Shown piece after piece: positions 33,974 to 42,149 of a DNA stretch of 64,000 nucleotides. A model generated the notes under the pieces. That model worked only from the letters and a program-made list of their open reading frames with translations. It was not told where the DNA came from and searched no databases. The number at the start of each line of letters is the position of its first letter. Within the stretch, counting starts at the first letter, position 1. The stretch is from GCA-002726655 sp046582185. GTDB lineage: Bacteria > Pseudomonadota > Gammaproteobacteria > Pseudomonadales > Azotimanducaceae. The stretch lies in NCBI GenBank assembly GCA_046582185.1, contig JAYGEX010000013.1, positions 1-64,000 on the forward strand, read 5' to 3'. A program made the translations under genes and the position numbers.

Positions 33974-34081
33974 GCTGAAGGCTCTTGTAAGCTTGGCGCT
34001 GAAGGCTCTTTATAGCTTGGCGCTGAAGGCTCTTTATAGCTTGGCGCTGAAGGCTCTTGAAAGCTTGGCGCTGAAGGCTCT
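33974..34081. repeat. 24-bp tandem array downstream of pdxJ
   Basis: Four complete 24-bp units (starts 33974, 33998, 34022, 34046) and a 12-bp half unit (34070) share GCTGAAGGCTCT followed by NNNNAGCTTGGC. Near the first unit AGAGC-TGAAG-GCTCT can fold as a small hairpin. No reading frame stays open through the array, so it is non-coding. There are no variable spacers, so it is not CRISPR. Its 12-bp core equals the gyrA tail repeat. The rest of the 370-bp gap (33861-34230) shows no gene. Confidence 0.9.
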
Positions 34082-34230
34082 AATGAGTATGATTGTCGGC
34101 TGAAATTTCAGGCTTCAGTATGTACAAAGCGGACTCCGTCATTATGGTCTGCAAAATACGAATCTACTGGAGTCAGGGAATTCTGTGAACACCATTAAAT
34201 TTCAAGACTATCATTAGTAAAAAGGTCCCC

Positions 34231-34647
34231 ATGTTAAAAACAACTATTATCTCAACCTTGATTGGCATCGTCGCTTTCATCGCCATCGGTCTGGTTCAGG
34301 ACCAGACAATTCATATTCCAAATAACGCAATTTCAATTATCGAATTATTGATAATCATTATGGCCGTCCTTGCTGGCAGCATGTCAAAAGGCGCACCAGC
34401 CGCGAGTACGAGCAGTACAGGCAGTACAAGCAGCGGATCAGCGGAACAAGAAACCGGCACCGTCAAATGGTTCAACGTCAAGAAAGGTTATGGCTTCATT
34501 ACACGAGACCAGGGCGACGACGTATTTGTTCACTACAGAAACATCGAAGGTGGCGGCCGAAGAGGTATAAATGAAGGCCAGCGTGTCTCTTTCGTCGTAA
34601 TTAATGGCGACAAAGGTCTACAAGCTGACGAGGTAGTCTCAATCTAG
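34231..34647 (+). CDS. Membrane-anchored cold-shock domain protein
   Basis: A 138-aa fusion. Residues ~1-22 and ~33-50 are hydrophobic (TTIISTLIGIVAFIAIGLV and AISIIELLIIIMAVLAGS), predicting a two-TM hairpin. A Ser/Thr/Gly linker (~56-70) follows, and residues ~72-138 are a complete cold-shock domain with RNP-1 KGYGFITRD and RNP-2 DVFVHYRNI. CSDs bind single-stranded RNA or DNA; this one would be tethered to the cytoplasmic face of the inner membrane if both termini are inside. The ATG at 34231 has AAAGG 5 nt upstream. The target is unknown. Confidence 0.85.
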   Translation: MLKTTIISTLIGIVAFIAIGLVQDQTIHIPNNAISIIELLIIIMAVLAGSMSKGAPAASTSSTGSTSSGSAEQETGTVKWFNVKKGYGFITRDQGDDVFVHYRNIEGGGRRGINEGQRVSFVVINGDKGLQADEVVSI

Positions 34648-34686
34648 ACCTCTGAACAATGTGATTGAGAACAGTGGCTGAAAAAA

Positions 34687-35112
34687 ATGCCTGAAATATT
34701 TATGATCGGCTCTGCAGATCGAATCGACGAGTTGGAGCCGGATGAGAATCCGGCGGACGTATTCCCGTGTATGAATTCTCAGGGCGTACATGCCGAGGCC
34801 AGGGCACAACTCTATACCCTGGTAATGCACTCCTTTCTGGATGCTGCCATGGAGCTCGAGCCCATCATAAAACCCCTGACCGAAGACGGACCGTACATAC
34901 ATGAGTTAGACCCAAGCTTGCTGGAAGAACTTGCCTCCAAGGACGAGAATGACATAGAGGAGCTGGTTGTTCTCTGGCTTGAATGCGAGCCCGTTGAGGA
35001 ATTGGGATTGGATCAGGAAGACCTAAACGAATTTCTATTTCAACTGGTTCACTTTTGCCAGACTGCGAAGCAAGAAGAGGAACTCAGCGTTTACATCTAC
35101 TCAGATGGGTGA
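34687..35112 (+). CDS. Hypothetical acidic protein
   Basis: A 141-aa, strongly acidic protein that I do not recognise. It has no signal peptide or TM segment. The sequence alternates predicted helices with acidic stretches (DELEPDENPADVFP, LLEELASKDENDIEELVVLW, FCQTAKQEEELSV). It lies between the membrane-anchored cold-shock gene and yciH, all on the plus strand with short gaps. Start ATG at 34687 follows a run of A without a clear ribosome-binding site. Length and codon use look like a genuine gene. Confidence 0.7.
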   Translation: MPEIFMIGSADRIDELEPDENPADVFPCMNSQGVHAEARAQLYTLVMHSFLDAAMELEPIIKPLTEDGPYIHELDPSLLEELASKDENDIEELVVLWLECEPVEELGLDQEDLNEFLFQLVHFCQTAKQEEELSVYIYSDG

Positions 35113-35174
35113 ATATTCTCTGGGAGTACAATATCTGCGCAATCGCAATAATAGAGGTGGAGCAGAAACATAAG

Positions 35175-35567
35175 ATGGCAGGATCCAAACACCCAACAAA
35201 CTACACGAATAGATATACACAGAGTACCGTCTACTCAACAGACCCGGGCTTCAAACGGCAAAAAGGTAATCGTTGTGGAAAGTGCAATGAACTGAAATCT
35301 AATTGTAGATGCAGTACTGCGCCCAGCGATGGAATTGTCAGGCTGCAACGACAGACCAAAGGGCGAAATGGCAAACCTGTGGTTCTCATAACGGGCCTCA
35401 CCCTGGAAAAATCTGATTTAAAGAGCCTGGCAAAAAAACTTAAATCAAAATGTGGCGTAGGCGGTTCCGTTGAAGGTACAACAATCATCATTCAGGGAGA
35501 TAAGCGGGAACTGCTAAAACCTGAACTGGAAGCTCTGGGCTATGAGGTGAAGATTAGTGGCGGATGA
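35175..35567 (+). CDS. yciH: YciH/SUI1-family translation initiation factor-like protein
   Basis: A 130-aa SUI1 (eIF1-like) protein. The SUI1 fold covers ~50-130 (IVRLQRQTKGRNGKPVVLIT, LKSKCGVGGSVEGTTIIIQG, EALGYEVKISGG). E. coli YciH influences fidelity of start-site selection. Before the SUI1 domain lies a Cys cluster CGKCNELKSNCRC, which resembles the small zinc knuckle of archaeal aIF1 and several bacterial YciH proteins. The ATG at 35175 (MAGSKHPTN) is chosen over the upstream frame from 35055, which overlaps the previous gene. It overlaps the next gene by 11 bp. Confidence 0.92.
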   Translation: MAGSKHPTNYTNRYTQSTVYSTDPGFKRQKGNRCGKCNELKSNCRCSTAPSDGIVRLQRQTKGRNGKPVVLITGLTLEKSDLKSLAKKLKSKCGVGGSVEGTTIIIQGDKRELLKPELEALGYEVKISGG

Positions 35568-36426
35568 AACATTTACATTAATAGAGGCAGAAGCCTTAAG
35601 CCTCGCTCTGGATTCAGGCTGCTTCCTCTTTGATTGTCGATTTTCTCTCAGCGATGACAAATCAGGCCGGCTTAGCTACGACCAAGGTCACATACCAGGG
35701 GCCCAGTACGCGGATCTAAATGTTCAATTGAGCGGCCCGATCATCGCCGGAAAAACAGGCAGGCATCCTCTACCGGAGCAAGAGCACTTCCTGGCGCAGA
35801 TCCGCCAATGGGGAGTTAGCAATGACTCACTGGTTGTCGCCTACGATACCAACGGCATTTATGCGGCCAGACTGTGGTGGATGTTTCGCTCGCTGGGTCA
35901 CGAAAAAGTTGTCGTATTAAACGGTGGTATCAAAGCATGGCGTGATACCCGCAGAAAGCTGGATCGGCACACGCCGCAATACCCCGTCTCGGACTTTGAG
36001 GCGAGGACTGCACTCACGCGGTCAGTCCAGGTAGATGAGGTGCTTTCTATTGGCGGCAAATTAACTGATGCACGAGAACAGGCACGGTTTAATGGTGAAA
36101 TTGAACCTATTGACCCGGTTGCGGGCCATATCCCTGGCGCCAGCTGTTTGCCATTTATGGATAACCTTATGGGCGATAAATTGCTGACCAGAGTTGACCT
36201 AATTCAGCGATTTAGCGAGGCAGGCATAGATTCGGACACGCAGGTCACCTGTTATTGTGGTTCCGGCGTAACTGCTGCGCACAATATACTCGCCCTGGTC
36301 CATGCTGGATTTCCAGAACCAGCGTTGTATGCCGGATCCTGGAGTGAATGGATAACCGACCCTTCCAGACCGATTGAACTAGGCATGGAAAAAATAGGCG
36401 CTTATAAAATAGGCACCAAAAATTAG
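35557..36426 (+). CDS. Thiosulfate/3-mercaptopyruvate sulfurtransferase
   Basis: A tandem-rhodanese protein of 289 aa that transfers sulfane sulfur through a Cys persulfide. The N-terminal inactive rhodanese domain contains DQGHIPGAQYADLNVQLSG and GRHPLPEQEHF. The C-terminal domain carries the active-site loop CYCGSGVTAAHN (catalytic Cys in CGSGVTA, the SseA-type loop). No signal peptide, so cytoplasmic. The start is GTG at 35557 with GAGGTGA 6 nt upstream, overlapping yciH by 11 bp. Its in vivo sulfur donor (mercaptopyruvate or thiosulfate) cannot be told from sequence. Confidence 0.9.
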   Translation: MADETFTLIEAEALSLALDSGCFLFDCRFSLSDDKSGRLSYDQGHIPGAQYADLNVQLSGPIIAGKTGRHPLPEQEHFLAQIRQWGVSNDSLVVAYDTNGIYAARLWWMFRSLGHEKVVVLNGGIKAWRDTRRKLDRHTPQYPVSDFEARTALTRSVQVDEVLSIGGKLTDAREQARFNGEIEPIDPVAGHIPGASCLPFMDNLMGDKLLTRVDLIQRFSEAGIDSDTQVTCYCGSGVTAAHNILALVHAGFPEPALYAGSWSEWITDPSRPIELGMEKIGAYKIGTKN

Positions 36427-36448
36427 TACCGAAAAATTAGGTGCCTGG

Positions 36449-38278
36449 ATGTACACACTGGAAGCCGCAAATATCGAATGGCGAGGCGATGAGCCTTACT
36501 CCACTCGCTTTGGTGATATCTACTGGAGCCATGGAAATCCGGCCAACGAAAAACAGCATGTATTTGTAGACCAGCACAATATTGAAACCAGAGGCAAGAA
36601 TGCCTCTCACTTTACTATCGTAGAGACAGGCTTTGGCTTCGGCAACAACTTTTTACTAACAGCAAATAGATGGCGCGAATGCCAACATGAAGGCATCCTG
36701 CACTATATTTCGATTGAAAATACGCCGGTTAAACGCGAAGATCTTGCACGTCACTTTGCATCATACCCGCTTCCATATTCCTCCTGGCTGCTCAGGGCGT
36801 ATCCGCCCTTACTGCACACCACATTCAACCTGTGGCTCGGCAAAAATATTCGCTTGCAGCTGATTTTTGACGATGCAGCTTATGCACTACAACATCTGGA
36901 CGCCAGCGTTGATGCCTGGTACCTGGACGGATTTAGCCCGAAGATAAATACAGACCTGTGGAACCCGCGAATCTATGGCCGAATTCACGCATTGAGCAAA
37001 CCCGGCGCCAGCTTAAGCACCTACACGGTTGCAGGTCATGTAAGGCAGGGTCTGACCAACGCGGGATTCCAAACGGAGAAATCGACGGGCTTTGGCCGAA
37101 AAGCCGAAATGTTAGTTGGGAAAAAACCCGGGCAATGGGTACCGGCAACAAGGAACGATATGAAAATTGCCGTCCTTGGCTCTGGTGTGGCCGGTATAAG
37201 CTGCGTCGCGGCACTGCAACGTCGTCACCTGAATGTTGAATGTATTGGCAATGATGACCCTAACGGGGCATCAAAGATTCCTCTGCTGGCGATTTACCCT
37301 CAGCTCGGGCTACACAATGAAGGGCGCTATCAATTCTCCATTGCTGCCAGCAACTATGTCTTGAATAATGAGGCTTTAAACGACAATGTATTGAACAAGA
37401 ATGCCTTCAACAGTCACACCATTAACACCAGGGTTCTGAGCTGGCATTCATCTGATATCACTGCACGGGAAAGGATGCAGAAAATCGCTGCCCAACTTCC
37501 CGACGATTACCTTGAAAGCCAGGGAGACAGTGTCCTTTATCATCAAGCAGGGACGCTTAGCTTATCGCCATTAGACGAGCGCATATTCCGCCGAGCCAAT
37601 ATTGGCAAGATAAAACGCATTGCAGATCAGTGGGCAGTATTTGCAGCGGATGGAACGCTCATCACCCAGGTAGATCAACTGATCATTGCGATGGGCATTC
37701 ACACATCGAAACATCTCAACATCCCAATTCTGCCACTTCGCGGGCAGGCGCTAACGGTAAACCTGGGGCAGCAGAACCCACCTTCACTTCGCCGCGCAAT
37801 AATAGGTGACTTAACGATCATTCCAGGCAGCGATAATAACTACTGTATCGGCAGTACATTTCAGCGCTCAGTAACGAATGTGCAAGCAAGAGATTCAGAC
37901 ACATTAGAACTTCTGAACCGTATGAAAGAATTTGTTGGAGTAGAACCAGAAGTCATATCCACTCATGTCGGTATCAGGGCAACGACACGGGACAGGTTAC
38001 CGCTTGTAGGACGCGTGCCGAATTGGGATCAACTATCCAGGCATAGCGTGCAAAGAGATGGCATGCGCTTTGATCACTACCAGCGCGGCCTCTATGTCTG
38101 CACAGGGTTTGGATCGCACGGTGCCAGCCATGCAGGACTTTGCGGCGAACAAATTGCAAACTACATTTGCGGTGAACCTGGTGCATTACCTGAGCCGCAA
38201 CAGCACATCTTGTCTCTTGAGCGTTTTCACCTACGTGATTCCAGACCTTCAAGAAACCGAGGCAAGCGACACGGATAA
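36449..38278 (+). CDS. mnmC: tRNA 5-methylaminomethyl-2-thiouridine bifunctional enzyme MnmC
   Basis: Completes mnm5(s2)U34 in tRNAs. The 609 aa have two domains. Residues 1-~235 are the SAM methyltransferase MnmC2 (IVETGFGFGNNFLLTANRW, DAWYLDGFSPKINTDLW, GRKAEMLVGKKPG). Residues ~240-609 are the FAD oxidase MnmC1 (IAVLGSGVAGISCVAALQRR, THVGIRATTRDRLPLVGRVP, FGSHGASHAGLCGEQIA). A low-complexity Asn-rich stretch (NNEALNDNVLNKNAFN) is inserted in the oxidase part. It is convergent with serA. ATG at 36449. Confidence 0.95.
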   Translation: MYTLEAANIEWRGDEPYSTRFGDIYWSHGNPANEKQHVFVDQHNIETRGKNASHFTIVETGFGFGNNFLLTANRWRECQHEGILHYISIENTPVKREDLARHFASYPLPYSSWLLRAYPPLLHTTFNLWLGKNIRLQLIFDDAAYALQHLDASVDAWYLDGFSPKINTDLWNPRIYGRIHALSKPGASLSTYTVAGHVRQGLTNAGFQTEKSTGFGRKAEMLVGKKPGQWVPATRNDMKIAVLGSGVAGISCVAALQRRHLNVECIGNDDPNGASKIPLLAIYPQLGLHNEGRYQFSIAASNYVLNNEALNDNVLNKNAFNSHTINTRVLSWHSSDITARERMQKIAAQLPDDYLESQGDSVLYHQAGTLSLSPLDERIFRRANIGKIKRIADQWAVFAADGTLITQVDQLIIAMGIHTSKHLNIPILPLRGQALTVNLGQQNPPSLRRAIIGDLTIIPGSDNNYCIGSTFQRSVTNVQARDSDTLELLNRMKEFVGVEPEVISTHVGIRATTRDRLPLVGRVPNWDQLSRHSVQRDGMRFDHYQRGLYVCTGFGSHGASHAGLCGEQIANYICGEPGALPEPQQHILSLERFHLRDSRPSRNRGKRHG

Positions 38279-38390
38279 GGCTGTTTATGTATCGAATTTC
38301 TGGTGCAGCTCTGCCGGCAACGAGCTTTCCCCTCCAAGCGCCATCCCGGAAAAAATAATACTGGTAAATGCGTGACAGAAGTTAATACCT

Positions 38391-39566
38391 CTAGTCGAAG
38401 ACATTGACCTTAATCACACCATCTATCGCCAGAATATCTTTCACGATATCGGACTTTGGCGGTGCTTCCATATCAATAATGTTGTAGGCGATATCGTCCC
38501 GGCTCTTGTTCAGCATATCGATGATATTGATATTCTGATCCGCCAGTATCGAAAGCACAGAGCCCAGTATTCGTGGCACGTTCTTGTTGACGACAGCAAT
38601 ACGATATCCAGATCCATTTCTATCCATCACCAGATTCGGGAAGTTGACGGAGTTTTGAATATTACCGTTCTCAAGAAAGTCGATCATCTGGTCCGCAACC
38701 ATCATGGCACAGTTTTCTTCCGCTTCAGCCGTACTGGCGCCCAGGTGAGGCGTGGCAAAGACGCCTTGCTTGCCAATTAAACCCGGGGTGGGAAAGTCAG
38801 AAATGTACTGACTCAATTGGCCGCTATCCAGTGCATCGGCGATTGCATCCGTATCCACGAGTTCGCCGCGAGCAAAATTGAGTAAGGTCGAGCCATGCTT
38901 GAAATAACCAAGGGCTTCCCGATTGATCATTCCACGAGTCGCCTCTAAAGACGGCACGTGCAGGGAGACTATGTCCGCTCTGGCAAACAACGCCTGCATG
39001 TTCTCCATCTTTTGAACTCGGCGTGATAATCGCCATGCAGCATCAACTGACAATGCGGGGTCGAAACCTACGACTTGCATCTCCATTTGCAGCGCCATCT
39101 CGGCAACCATTGAACCAATAGCGCCAAGGCCCAGGACACCCAGGGTCTTGCCTTTTAGCTCACTTCCCTTGAACTGCTTCTTGCTGGCTTCCACCAACTT
39201 GTTAAGTTCTTCCTTATCAGAGTGATCCGTCAGGCTATGGACATAATCAATGCCTTGGAATATTCCCCGTGAAGACAACAATAGGCCAGCCATAACCAGC
39301 TCTTTCACCGCATTGGCGTTTGCACCCGGTGTATTAAAAACGACAATTCCTTTGTCCGTGTAATCAGAGACCGGTATGTTGTTAACGCCAGCACCAGCCC
39401 TGCCCACCGCGCGAAGCAAGGGTGTCGCATCATCATTTGAAAGTTGGTGGCTGCGCACCAGAATTGCATCGGGATCACTAATTTCTGATCCCAACTCATA
39501 AGTCTTATGGGAGAATTTATCTAGTCCCTTCTCGGAAATATTGTTAAGAGTAAGAATCTTGTACAT
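38391..39566 (-). CDS. serA: D-3-phosphoglycerate dehydrogenase
   Basis: First step of serine synthesis. The 391-aa protein has the NAD-binding motif LGVLGLGAIGSMVAEMALQM, the catalytic Arg in LNFARGELVDTDAIADAL and His in TPHLGASTAEAEENCA, and a C-terminal ACT domain (VVNKNVPRILGSVLSILADQ), the short single-ACT form without the ASB domain. The ATG at 39566 is chosen: AAGGAG lies 8 nt upstream; a GTG three codons earlier sits inside that site. Divergent from the LysR gene, which may regulate it. Confidence 0.95.
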   Translation of the reverse strand: MYKILTLNNISEKGLDKFSHKTYELGSEISDPDAILVRSHQLSNDDATPLLRAVGRAGAGVNNIPVSDYTDKGIVVFNTPGANANAVKELVMAGLLLSSRGIFQGIDYVHSLTDHSDKEELNKLVEASKKQFKGSELKGKTLGVLGLGAIGSMVAEMALQMEMQVVGFDPALSVDAAWRLSRRVQKMENMQALFARADIVSLHVPSLEATRGMINREALGYFKHGSTLLNFARGELVDTDAIADALDSGQLSQYISDFPTPGLIGKQGVFATPHLGASTAEAEENCAMMVADQMIDFLENGNIQNSVNFPNLVMDRNGSGYRIAVVNKNVPRILGSVLSILADQNINIIDMLNKSRDDIAYNIIDMEAPPKSDIVKDILAIDGVIKVNVFD

Positions 39567-39782
39567 TTTTTGCACTCCTTATCCTGCCGGTACACTACGG
39601 GGCAGGAACCCGCTGTTGGAAAATTTGTTATGAGCAACTTTTTGTTGAGCACCAAATGTTCGAAAAAAAGGTTATTGTAAAAAGAGCGGAATTTTACACG
39701 GTGACTAAATTTTAGTTTAGCTTTATTCTCAAGTTCTCCATTAACACGACTCATGCCATGCAAAAACAGTCCATGACCCACA

Positions 39783-40676
39783 ATGCCCATCGTAGATAGC
39801 CTGAAGGTTTTCTCTGAAGTCGTTGCTACCAGGAATTTTACCCAGGCAGCAAAGCGACTCGGCCTGACACCTTCCGCAGTCAGCAAACAAATCAGTATGC
39901 TGGAGAAACGGCTGGGCGTGCGCTTGCTCAATAGAACCACCAGAACTGTAAACCCAACCGAGGCAGGCCAGCTATATGCTGACAGATGCAGGCAAATACT
40001 GGATGAACTAGATGAGATCGAAGACCTTATTGCGGATATGGACACAACGCCGCGCGGGACCTTAAAGATTGCCGCCGAGCCCATCTTTGGCAGGGCGATC
40101 CTGTCGCGCATCCTGAATGATTACGGCAAGCAATATCCTCATGTCCGCACCGAACTATTCCTGACTGACCATTCGCTGGAACTCGTCAAGCAAGGCTTCG
40201 ATGCTGGGATACACCTGGGACATCTGGCAGACCCTGCACTAACGGGCATCACTATAGCGAATCATTCAGTTATTCTGTGTGCATCAATTGAATACATTGA
40301 TGAACATGGTATGCCCGGGAATCTGGACGATTTACGAAGCCACAGCCTCATCAAGATATCCAGCATGGAATTCCTGGAGCCACGCCAGCTCGACGATTAC
40401 TTTACCAATCTAGGTATTGTCGATCAGTTTAACCTTACGGTTAACGATACAGATATGGCCTATCACGCGGTAATGAACGGCATCGGCATTGCGCCTTTAC
40501 CGAGTTATCTTGTGCTGCCGCAAATCCAGAGAGGACGATTGACCCAGGTACTTCCCGACATTACGACTGAAGCCCATCCGGTTCTGCTTGTTTACCCTTC
40601 TCATCGCCGCGTATCAGGGAAATCGAAGAGTTTCATCGATTTCCTCACAACTTATTTCACGCCCTCAAGACGATAA
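39783..40676 (+). CDS. LysR-family transcriptional regulator
   Basis: A 297-aa LysR protein. The N-terminal winged HTH is clear (FSEVVATRNFTQAAKRLGLT, PSAVSKQISMLEKRLGVRLL, NRTTRTVNPTEAG). The linker helix and a periplasmic-binding-protein-like effector domain follow (~90-297, with GTLKIAAEPIFGRAILSRIL), of the CrgA/DmlR-like group. It is divergent from serA with ~215 bp between, so serA or the diiron gene are candidate targets; the effector is unknown. ATG at 39783. Confidence 0.92.
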   Translation: MPIVDSLKVFSEVVATRNFTQAAKRLGLTPSAVSKQISMLEKRLGVRLLNRTTRTVNPTEAGQLYADRCRQILDELDEIEDLIADMDTTPRGTLKIAAEPIFGRAILSRILNDYGKQYPHVRTELFLTDHSLELVKQGFDAGIHLGHLADPALTGITIANHSVILCASIEYIDEHGMPGNLDDLRSHSLIKISSMEFLEPRQLDDYFTNLGIVDQFNLTVNDTDMAYHAVMNGIGIAPLPSYLVLPQIQRGRLTQVLPDITTEAHPVLLVYPSHRRVSGKSKSFIDFLTTYFTPSRR

Positions 40677-40702
40677 AAGCAGAGCTGCTTGTAAAAAAAT
40701 GG

Positions 40703-41833
40703 CTATGCCGGAATCTTGATGACAGAATCAGATATCTCTTCGTAAACGAGCGGCTTCGCCATCTCATCCCAATTGATACGCGCATCGCTGGGTAGATCCT
40801 GGAGATCAAGAACGCCAAGCGCATCCCACATCGGAATAACATTGTCGGTCAACAATCCTATCCGTTTCAGATTAGGCATTATCCTGCCGAACAACTGAAT
40901 ACTAAATTCCTGGCTTTGATTATCCATCTGGGAAGTCTTCAAATGTTCTATTACGTGGTCTCGATCCCAATTGTATCGCTCATAAAACCTGATGCGATTT
41001 CCCCTGGAGCCGCCCATACCTGTCGCCGCCTGGAATGCAAACAGTGCGCGCTCTTCCCGTTCTTCCTGGCTTAAAGTTTTCAGATATTCTTCAAGATAGT
41101 TGATGCCAAAAGTAACGTGGCGAGCCTCATCCCGAATAACAAAATGCAGGCCTGTCTTGTGGACGGGAATATTACTTTGCATCTTTGCGGTGTTAAACGC
41201 TGCCAGAGCGAGACCTTCGATGATGATCTGCATGCCAATGAATTTTAAGTCCCAGCGCTCATCGGTGAGAATTTTATCTAACAAACTTTTCAAGCCGACA
41301 CCACAGGGATACATGATGCCTACCTGTTTTTGGATAAATTTGTTAAAAAACTCTACGTGTCGCGCCTCATCAAATGTTTGCGACGCGGCGTACAATTTGG
41401 CCTCGTAGGAGGGAGCGCAACTGGCGAGCTGTGCAGCAACAAGCAGTGCGCCCTGTTCCCCGTGCAGCATGCCACTGGCAGACAATGCCATTCGGTGCCA
41501 TGCAAACTCGAGCTTGTTTTCCTGGCTCATCTCATCGTAGGGCTTGAAGCCAAGGTAGGGATTATATTTTTCATCAGAGGGGAATTGATCTTTGGAGATC
41601 ATGCCATTCTCCCAGTCAAGATCTTCATCTACATTCCAGTTCAGCTTCTTGCCTAGATTGTAGATTTTCTTGATTCGTGACTCAGGTATTGAGTAGTCCC
41701 AATTGTAGGTGCTGACAAGTGGCGTTCGAAAGACTTCACTTATTTCCTCAACGGCATCTTCATTGATGACATCATCGGTATCGAAGTAACGGACTTCCTC
41801 TGGCTGCTCTTCTACTTGGCGATAGCTTCTCAT
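40703..41833 (-). CDS. Ferritin-like diiron-carboxylate protein
   Basis: A 376-aa protein with the four-helix diiron pattern: Glu in MLHGEQGALLVAAQ, ExxH in TFDEARHVEFFNKF, Glu in IIIEGLALAAFN, ExxH in IRDEARHVTFGINYL. This E-ExxH-E-ExxH layout is shared by ribonucleotide reductase R2, R2-like oxidases, acyl-ACP desaturases and AurF-type N-oxygenases. R2-specific features (radical Tyr next to the first ExxH) are not evident, and no nrdA is near, so an oxidase or oxygenase of unknown substrate is the safest call. The ATG at 41833 has GGAG 5 nt upstream, better than the TTG at 41854. Monocistronic. Confidence 0.82.
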   Translation of the reverse strand: MRSYRQVEEQPEEVRYFDTDDVINEDAVEEISEVFRTPLVSTYNWDYSIPESRIKKIYNLGKKLNWNVDEDLDWENGMISKDQFPSDEKYNPYLGFKPYDEMSQENKLEFAWHRMALSASGMLHGEQGALLVAAQLASCAPSYEAKLYAASQTFDEARHVEFFNKFIQKQVGIMYPCGVGLKSLLDKILTDERWDLKFIGMQIIIEGLALAAFNTAKMQSNIPVHKTGLHFVIRDEARHVTFGINYLEEYLKTLSQEEREERALFAFQAATGMGGSRGNRIRFYERYNWDRDHVIEHLKTSQMDNQSQEFSIQLFGRIMPNLKRIGLLTDNVIPMWDALGVLDLQDLPSDARINWDEMAKPLVYEEISDSVIKIPA

Positions 41834-41957
41834 TACAACTCCGGGGAAATTCAAAGATGGTCCATATTGTAGAGCTTTCCCCAGAAAGGTTAATAGCCAC
41901 TTTATTCACAACATTTGTGATCTAAATTCACTAATAACTCATCCATACCGGCCAAGC

Positions 41958-42149
41958 CTATCGTCCAAAGGTCCGGATCAGACTGCCCCGCTGTTGCACA
42001 AATTCGCTGTCTGATATAGAGCCGCAATCGCGGTCTCTAACTAGCTCGATAATTTGCTCGCCAAAGTTGGGAAGATTTGCAATCGCATCGACACGCGCAC
42101 ATCCGACAGTATGAAAAATTAATGTTAGTAACAGAAATTTAGATTTCAT
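41958..42149 (-). CDS. Small putative lipoprotein coupled to ABC permease
   Basis: A 63-aa product with a basic N-terminus, a hydrophobic stretch and a possible lipobox (KSKFLLLTLIFHTVGC, Cys at 17), followed by a short soluble segment. I do not recognise a family. Its ATG (42149) overlaps the end of the permease gene by 11 bp, as expected of a translationally coupled last gene of the gntR-ABC operon. The lipobox (TVGC) is not ideal, so a cleaved or anchored signal is also possible. Confidence 0.55.
   Translation of the reverse strand: MKSKFLLLTLIFHTVGCARVDAIANLPNFGEQIIELVRDRDCGSISDSEFVQQRGSLIRTFGR

Noticed and set aside
33974..34081. Possible CRISPR array
   Set aside because: The units are head-to-tail 24-mers without variable spacers and no cas genes are near.
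39521..40111. 196-codon minus-strand ORF
   Set aside because: It lies antisense across the serA start and the LysR gene, whose HTH is certain; the translated product has no family features.
41911..41935. CRP-like TGTGA-N6-TTCAC site upstream of the diiron gene
   Set aside because: The right half-site is shifted by one base from the TCACA consensus and no promoter could be aligned with it.
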